Of a stretch of 64,000 bases of DNA, positions 57,720-64,000 are shown piece by piece (within the stretch, counting starts at the first letter, position 1; the number at the start of each line of letters is the position of its first letter). Origin of the DNA: Prillingera fragicola. Lineage: Eukaryota; Basidiomycota; Tremellomycetes; Trichosporonales; Trichosporonaceae. Location: the NCBI GenBank assembly GCA_002335605.1, contig BEDY01000003.1:1860001-1924000 (forward strand). Direction: 5' to 3'. The notes beneath the pieces are model-generated. The model ran no database searches, was not told the DNA's origin, and saw nothing but the letters and a program-made list of their open reading frames with translations. The position numbers and the translations under genes were made by a program.

Positions 57720-59226
57720 TTAAACAATGGGGTCAAGCACTGGGTCCCCACCAGCCGACGAAGATCCCATGAAACGCATAGCGAGCTCGAACGCAACAAA
57801 GGTCGAGCCGTTGGCAAAGGGCGAACGCACGAGCGTAGGCGTCAGGCCACCGGTAAAGCCCTTGATGCCCTGTGCCCTCCAGACTTTCCGGAAACAGTCG
57901 ACCATGCCAGTGTACTTGCGCTTGGACTTGTCGAGCGAGTCGATCTGGATCTTGGACTTGACGACATCGACGGGGTAGATTGAGCCCCAGAGCGCGTAGC
58001 CGGCCGTCGCGCCGTAGGCGAGTGAGGTGAGCGGGGAAATGTCCTCGCGCGAGCACTTGTTGACGCGGACGTGGCGCTGGACGAGGTATTCGTAGACGAG
58101 GAAGTAGCAGCTGCGCACGGTCAGCTAGGGATCCCAGCCGGGGCAGCTCGGAGCCACAAAGCTCTGCTACCACACAGCACTCACCCGTAACCAACACCGT
58201 CACGCCAGACGGTAGGAACCTGACCCTTGAAGATACCAGCGAGACCGGCCTGGGCGTAGAGCTTGCGCACACAGTCGAGGGGTCCGTTGTACAGCTTGCG
58301 GTCGGCGGGCTGGGTCTGGAGGCGGATACGAATGTTCTCGACGGGGCCGGCGACAGCCGTGTTGGCTACACCGGCAATGGCGCCCGAGGCGTAGAGCTCG
58401 GCTGTGAGTGTTAGTCTTTTGCAGCACCGAGCTCGGTGGTCACTCACCAAGGTTGAGCTCGCGGCCGCCGGCGCGCGCAGTGAACTGGCGCTTGGCCCAC
58501 TCGAGGGCGCCGAACTGGATTGACACACAAGCACCAATACCGAGCAGAGGGGTAAGAGTGCCCTGTGGTTGTTAGTAGCTGTTTGGGAACCAGGCGCGGC
58601 GCGAGGGACGGCCGTACGGTGCGACATTGCTGGTGTGATGGGCGGACGACCGAGGGCGATTAGGATGAGGAGATAGCTCGTGAGTAGCCTTGCATAGCTG
58701 ATACGCAGCATGCAGGCTTCTCAAGGACGCCCCAAGAGATCTCCGCCCTCACGACTCGCCAAAGTCCCGCAAAGCCACCCGGAGCACACCACCTCAGCCA
58801 GCACGAGCACAGCTCGCGGCGCATGCTAAAAACTCACCTTGTAAAATCCAAGCGGGCCCTCGTTCTTCAACAACGTCTTGGCACAGTCGATGGGGCTCTT
58901 GAACGTTCCCGGGGCCGCGGTCTGGATGCGCACCTTGACAATATCAAAGGGCTGCGGGGGGTCAGCAAAGCCGAGTCTATCAGTTGAGAGGAAGGTGTGA
59001 GGGTGGACCACCATGAGCTTCGGAATGCATACAGAGCTCTCCAGACTGCCGGCAGGCAGCTTGCTCGCTGCCCATCCTCGCGAGCTCGGCGCTTACCCCA
59101 CCCACGCCGTAACGAGCACCCTCATTAACAAGCGCGAAATCAAAGACTCACCTGACCGACCAGCACCTGCGCTACACCACCGACTGATCCACCGACGAGA
59201 TCCTTTTGTGTCTGACTCAAACCCAT
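57720..59226 (-). CDS. YMC1: Mitochondrial carrier, Ymc1/Ymc2-like
   Basis: This inner-membrane carrier of the SLC25 family has yeast Ymc1/Ymc2 as its closest match. Exons 59226-59152, 58951-58838, 58562-58448, 58401-58185 and 58110-57720 total exactly 303 aa. Motifs are QPFDIVKVRIQTA, GPVENIRIRLQTQ and YPVDVVKSKIQ, one per repeat. The segment WRDGVGYGCYFLVYEYLV and the ending TFVAFELAMRFMG resemble the Ymc1 FELAMRLLG end. The start MGLSQTQKDLVGGSVGGVAQVLVGQ is the usual carrier start. Introns 1 and 2 are long (200 and 275 nt) for this region. Yeast members are implicated in glycine/glutamate transport, so substrate here is inferred. Confidence 0.8.
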
Positions 59227-59633
59227 CTTTGTGCTGTCTGTTGACGTGTTTATTTTTTCGTACTGGGAGAGACAGTGTGGGGAGTAACCTCGCGACTTTT
59301 TGTGTCTTTATCGCCTAGGGGTTGCAATGGCAAAGTGGGCTGGCTCGGCTACGGCCACTGTGCGTTGGAAATCGGCCCTCACCCCAGTCGCCAAGCCCCA
59401 CGGCACTTGCCGACATTAGCTTTGGAATACCTCATCGAGGCACGGAAATCGTTGGACACCAGCCAGCATCCGTTGGATAACAATATCTGGGCGGCTGCTT
59501 GCAATACGCATCTCTGGCCAATCGCTACATGCTCTATCGACGCGTCGCGGACGCACCCAACTACTGATCTGTCTATCTGCCTCCAACATTACTCCCCCGT
59601 CTTCATTACTTGGCTCAAGGCCTGGGGCAGACG
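59227..59633. other. Intergenic region upstream of YMC1, downstream of copper-fist gene
   Basis: These 407 bp contain the YMC1 promoter and the 3' flank of the copper-fist gene. No further gene seen. Confidence 0.5.
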
Positions 59634-62600
59634 TTATCCGCCTGCCTTGGGATCAAACACACCGGCCGCCCAAGCCTTTTCGAGCCACTCGCGATCTACA
59701 CCAGGAGGCACAGCAGCCTGCTGCCCCTCGACAGCCAGGTTGGGATCAAACATGAACTGGTCGAACAGCGCCGTAGCGTTCGGGTCGTGCTGGCCAGAGT
59801 GCTGCATCTGCACAGGCTGCTGGCCCGAATGCTGCATCTGCACAGGCTGCTGACCCGAGTGCTGCATCTGGACAGGTTGCTGGCCCGAGTGCTGCATCTG
59901 CATCGGCTGCTGCACCTGCGGCACCTGCTGGTGCTGATGCCCGCGATCCGACGCAGCCGACACGGAGCGATTACTCGCTGGCGGCTGGGGCGGAGGCGTG
60001 GGCTGCGCAGAGGGTGGGGCGACCTGCACTGACGGTTGGACGGTTATGGGCTGGACGTGCTGGAGGTGCTGCACCGCAACCTGAGATACGCCGGCCACCT
60101 GTGGGACGTGGATGTGCTGATCTCCACCGCCGGGGGGCTGCTGTTTCATCAACGCTTGCAGGATGCGGTCAACGTCTGTCGGGTTGAGGGGTTTCGAGAG
60201 GTCGATAATGTCGGGGTTTGCGCCGCCGAGGTTCGTGTGGGACGGCGCTTGCTGGGGTTGGGCGTGTTGTTGCTGCGGCTGCTGCACCTGTTGCTGAGGC
60301 TGAGCATGTTGCTGGGCCTGCTGAGTGTGCTGCTGGGGATGCACCTGCTGCTGCTGTTGCTGCTGGGCATGCTGCGGCGACACCTCCCGCCGCATATCTG
60401 GCGGCATGGTCGGCACGCCAGGCGCGACGGCCTGAGGGAACCCGCCGGGGTATTGGGGGAAGAAGAGGCTACCGTCTGGCTTGATGAATGCGCCGGGCAC
60501 GCCAGGCGCGGGCTGAGGCTGAGGCATGGTGTTGGGGCTGAGGCCGCCGTTCGGCATGGTGTTGGGACTGAGGCCGCCGTTCGGCATGGTGTTGGGACTG
60601 AGGCCGCCGTTCGGCATGCCGTTGACAGCCAGCTGGTAGTACATTTGCTGTTGCTGTTGCTGCTGCTGCTTGCCGTCAGTCTGCGAAGAAACCGCAGGCA
60701 TCTCGTCAGGAGCAGGCATGGCAGCGTCGGGCGCGATACCGAAAAAGTAACTATAGTCGGCGGCAGGCTGCTGCTGTCCTCCTGCTGCGAGGTTGGCGTT
60801 CGGGTCCATACGGCCACCAAAGAGACCTTGCTGCGCAAGCGCACCGGCAATCATCTCTTGGATGTCGCCCATCGAGTTTTCGAGCGATGGCGACTGGAGA
60901 CCCAGCATGGAAAAGTCGGGTACATTCTGAGACGCCTGCGGGGTCTGCTGCTGCTGTTGCTGCAGGATAGTGGCCGCGTCGCCGCCGCCCTCGGTGGTGT
61001 TGTCAGGCGAAAGCAGCTGGTTGAGGTAGGCGGTAAAGTCAATTTCGGATGACGCCAGGGCCGAGGCAATGTCATCAACGCCAATAGCCATGTTACCGCG
61101 ATCGCCTTCTGCGGCCTCTTCCTGCGTCGCTAGAGAAAACTCGCCCTGGGGAACAGGGAGCGCGACGGGGGGCATAGCCGGGGACGAGCCGCGCGAGGTG
61201 TGGGACGAGCACGACGAGCGCTGGCCAGGCGACGGCTGGCGGCTGCCGTTAGAGCGCGGGAGAGTTAGGCGGTTTCCATTGGCACTACCAGACGCCAGCG
61301 GCTTGGGCAGTATAGGACGAGGGTGGTGCGGGTTGGTGTGCAGGGCGAGCAACTTTGCGTTCGACTTGGAGCCGAGCGAAGTCGAGCGCTGCACGCCGGG
61401 GGCGCCCTGCGTATTGGACAGAGAGACGCGGCGCGAGCCCGGGCCGCTGTTTGATGCCTCCTTTGCGCGTGACACGGAGGCAGCGCGTCGCACACCAGTG
61501 GAGCCGTTGGGCGGGGTAGTGGTCATGCCGCCGGGGCCGGGAGATGGCTGACGAGAGGTCTGCTGAGGAACAAGCAGCTGATGCGACGCCGAGGCCTGAG
61601 ACGACGCCGAGCGGAGCTGCGGGCTTGGAGGCTCCTTGGTACTGCAACAGCCTGGCTTCATGGGCTTGGCATCCGGCATCGGGTGGTCTCCGTCAGTCAT
61701 GAGCGTGTCCCCGTCCTCGTCGCACGCGCAACGTGTGCAGCAGCCACAGCATTCCTTGTCGCACGAGCACTCGCCCGGCGCGCACTGGCAGCGCCCATTG
61801 CAGCACTCAAGAGGACGAAGCTGGACGAGACCAAACGCGCGCGCTGCGTCTTCGGACATTTGCGCGGCGGGGGGAAGGATCCGCGTGTCGTGTGGGTTGA
61901 GACCCGCTGCAACACGCGCGCGGGGCGGGTTGGAGGGGACGTTTGCGGCAGCAAGCTGAATGAGCTGTTCGATGGAGCGGACGCCCGATGGGATCGATAG
62001 ATGGTCGGCACAGTCAAAGCACGACTTGCAGCTGTCGCCGCACGCGTGGTCGTGGTCGCCCTTGGGGGACGAGCTTGAGGCGTGGTTACTGTGGGTGGCA
62101 CAGCCGGGGCATTCACAACCGTCACCACAGGTGCAGGCGCCAATGACAACGTCCTCATTAGTGGGGAACGACACGACCGCATCGGGATCAACGTCCATGT
62201 CCTCCTTGCCACTGCCACTGCCCTCGCGTGCGGCGGCATCAAACGTATCGATGCCCGGCAGACCAAGGGCCGAGCGAGGAATCTCCGTCGCGACCGATCC
62301 ATCCTCCTTGAACACTGCTCCGAGAAACTTGTTCATGTCGGCAAGAGGACGTATGCGAGGCGGAGGAGGGCGAGGCGAGGGACCAGACGCGCTCGAGCTC
62401 GTCCATCCCGGACCCAAGCTAGACGTCGAGGAGACTGACTCTGAACGAGGCTTTCCGTGGCGGGGCGAATTGCCATTCGTGGCGTAGGGAGAGTACAGCC
62501 GTGTGCGGTGCACGTGTGGGGAAGTGTAGGCGGGGTGATGACGGCTGTCAGGCGACGCGAGAATGTTGGAGTTTGCGCTCGTCATGGACAGATTGAGATT

Positions 62601-63621
62601 ACGCATTCCACTAAAGGGCGACGTCGGGGGTTGATTAGGGGTGGTAGACCCAGACGGAGCCGCAGAAGCGGGACCCTCGGAAGGGGTGACGGTGGTCGCC
62701 TTTGCCTTGAACATTTCTATGAGGCTGTCGGTGACCTGGGCGTGGGGGTCGCCGCGAAGCTGGGTGTCGATGTGTGCAGGACGGGGCGGGGTGCGGCGAC
62801 GGGGCGAGGGCGCGGAACGACGCGGTGCGCAGCACTTGCACTTGCCAGTCGTCTGGCAGTGGCATGGATTGAGGAGATTTTGCACTGCGTTGGTCATTAG
62901 CAAGCCATACTTTCGGGCATAGCAGGCCCAGACGATGCAGTCCCTTCTGTGACTAGTCTGTGAGCCCGCGCCTCTACTCACACCTGCGCTCCGCTGCTTG
63001 ATTGTTCTCGCCGCCGAGACCGGTGAGAGCCTCTGCAGCAGCAGCCATCTCATGCACGTCCCGCAGACCATTGGGAAACGTCGGTGTCGACCCGGGCACG
63101 CCCTTTTTAGTCTCTACGACCTCGCGCACAGGCGATGCGGTCGGCGGGGGCACGAGCTGCGCGTGCAGCTGAACTGTCGACGGGCCGGCGACGCCAGTGC
63201 CGCCTACACCGTTCGCGCCATTCGCAGCGTTGGCAGCCGCAACGGCAGCAGCTCCACTGCCAGGTGCAGCTCCGAGGAAGATGGTCGAGGGAGTCTGGTT
63301 CTTGAGTTCTTCGCACGCGCACTGGATAGATCAGCACGTGCGCGCCCCCTGCTAGCGGCCAATGTCTACAGCCCATCGGTACCGCAAATATCACACGACC
63401 AGCGCGAACGCAAGCAGCGCTGTAAGGATACGCACCTTGGTATGCACGCTGCCGCCTGTCTGGCTACCCTTGCGCTTGTCACGGCAGAATGAACACTGCG
63501 TGACTGGCCTGCCCTTCTTTTTGACCTCGAAGAGCGGCCTGTCCGTGTGCGTGCAGCCCGAGACGCGGTGGCCCTTGATGCACGTCGCGCACGCATACTT
63601 TTTCTCGTTGATGAGGACCAT
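59634..63621 (-). CDS. CUF1: Copper-fist transcription factor (Cuf1/Mac1/Ace1 type)
   Basis: This is a copper-responsive nuclear activator. Exons 63621-63436, 63321-62982 and 62884-59634 total exactly 1,258 aa. The N-terminal fist MVLINEKKYACATCIKGHR keeps the zinc ligands (C-x2-C, then C-x-H at CTHTDRP), and KKKGRP is the minor-groove AT-hook-like element, followed by CSFC. Three Cys clusters follow. One is near residue 183 (CHCQTTGKCKCC). One is near 426-440 (CTCGDGCECPGCATH), a CxCx3CxCx2Cx2H pattern like the Mac1/Cuf1 copper-sensing REP motifs. One is near 535-566 (CQCAPGECSCDKECCGCC). The C-terminal half is Gln/Pro-rich activation-like sequence with poly-Gln and two 30-bp minisatellites. 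It is much longer than yeast Ace1 or Mac1. Confidence 0.9.
59791..59910 (-). repeat. 30-bp minisatellite x4 in copper-fist gene
   Basis: Four contiguous 30-bp units (59791-59820, -59850, -59880, -59910) differ by a few bases and encode four copies of a Gln-rich decapeptide with core SGQQPVQMQH. In frame, so copy number can change without breaking the protein. Confidence 0.9.
60541..60630 (-). repeat. 30-bp minisatellite x3 in copper-fist gene
   Basis: Two identical 30-bp units (60541-60570 and 60571-60600) plus a partly diverged third (60601-60630), with a degenerate copy before 60541. They encode Gly/Pro-Met-Asn-type decapeptides with core GGLSPNTMPN. Confidence 0.9.
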
Positions 63622-64000
63622 GGCTGCGCCTAGGGGGGCGGTGGTGGTTGAGAGATGGAAAGACTATTGGTTGTGGGTAGGGATGGGCACGCAGCCAGTG
63701 TGCGCGTCGGGGTCGGTTGCTTTGCGGGGGATGAGGGGAGAGGGAAGGAAGAGGGGTGAGGTGGGGAGGCTCGACGGTGACCCCTAGGGGTCTTTGCCGG
63801 CCGGTCGGCCTGTAACGCGTGTTATTGCCTTGCGTAAAGGCAAACCATGCGTCCTGGGTGGGCGATGGGTTTGATGGGAGTTTGGGTTAATGGGTCGGAG
63901 ATGATTTGGTGGAGATGAGATTTGGGGGGTGGCGATGACCTGGATTGTGTGTGTGATGTGGTGTGGTGTCGTGTGGGTGGGCGGTGGATAACTAATGGCA
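63622..64000. promoter_or_regulatory. 5' flank of the copper-fist gene
   Basis: These are the last 379 bp of the window, upstream of the copper-fist start. GT-rich near the edge. No specific copper-response element could be assigned with confidence. Confidence 0.4.

Overview
The window reads as nuclear DNA of a basidiomycete yeast, most likely a tremellomycete of the Trichosporonales/Cryptococcus side. Genes are GC-rich and intron-dense. Most introns are only about 31-55 nt, with GT(A/G)NGT donors and a CTGAC/CTAAC branch point lying roughly 8-15 nt before the acceptor AG. The protein set is typically fungal: Dbp9, Bcs1, Sfc1, Slx9, Ymc1-like, Cuf1 copper fist, and an RNAi-type RNA-dependent RNA polymerase. 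I rebuilt exon structures by hand. For most spliced genes the exon sum is an exact multiple of three and the joined protein matches the expected family.

Layout, left to right. The 5' part of the mitochondrial carbamoyl-phosphate synthase large subunit CPA2 (minus strand, cut by the window edge). DEAD-box helicase DBP9. An alpha-glucoside/hexose-type MFS transporter. A complete 1,160-aa eukaryotic RNA-dependent RNA polymerase with 11 exons. A GNAT/FR47-like acetyltransferase. Glutamine synthetase GLN1. A 2.4-kb gene-poor stretch. A His-rich single-pass membrane protein. A NECAP endocytosis adaptor, divergent from a secreted GH13 alpha-amylase. A SNF2-RING ATPase (Rad5/Rad16/Uls1 class). A 77-aa Cys-rich microprotein. 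An eIF4E-family protein. A quinate/hexose-type MFS transporter. A 78-aa conserved-looking small protein.

The right half holds a long disordered protein ending in an AhpC/TSA-like thioredoxin-fold domain; a 2.2-kb gene-poor region with one weak candidate membrane protein; a type II membrane glycosyltransferase-like protein; BCS1, divergent from an OCRE-FHA-G-patch (AGGF1-like) splicing protein; an F-box-like protein; a 2-kb gene-free stretch containing a G-quadruplex-type G-run cluster; the succinate/fumarate carrier SFC1; SLX9, divergent from a mitochondrial helical-repeat (PPR-like) protein; a YMC1-like mitochondrial carrier; and a 1,258-aa copper-fist transcription factor with three Cys clusters and two 30-bp minisatellites.

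Most genes are housekeeping and do not form a cluster. Loose themes are nitrogen/arginine metabolism (CPA2 and GLN1, with GATA-type sites nearby), mitochondrial biogenesis and transport (BCS1, SFC1, YMC1-like, PPR-like), nutrient uptake (two MFS transporters, amylase) and RNA biology (RdRP, Dbp9, Slx9, eIF4E-like, AGGF1-like). I found no prokaryote-type mobile island, no CRISPR array, and no tRNA or rRNA gene I could support. The observations I judge most unusual are the ultra-short introns, the Trp-to-Leu change at the dorsal-surface motif of the eIF4E-like protein beside a 511-nt outlier intron, the Cys-rich microprotein, and the multi-cluster copper-fist factor.
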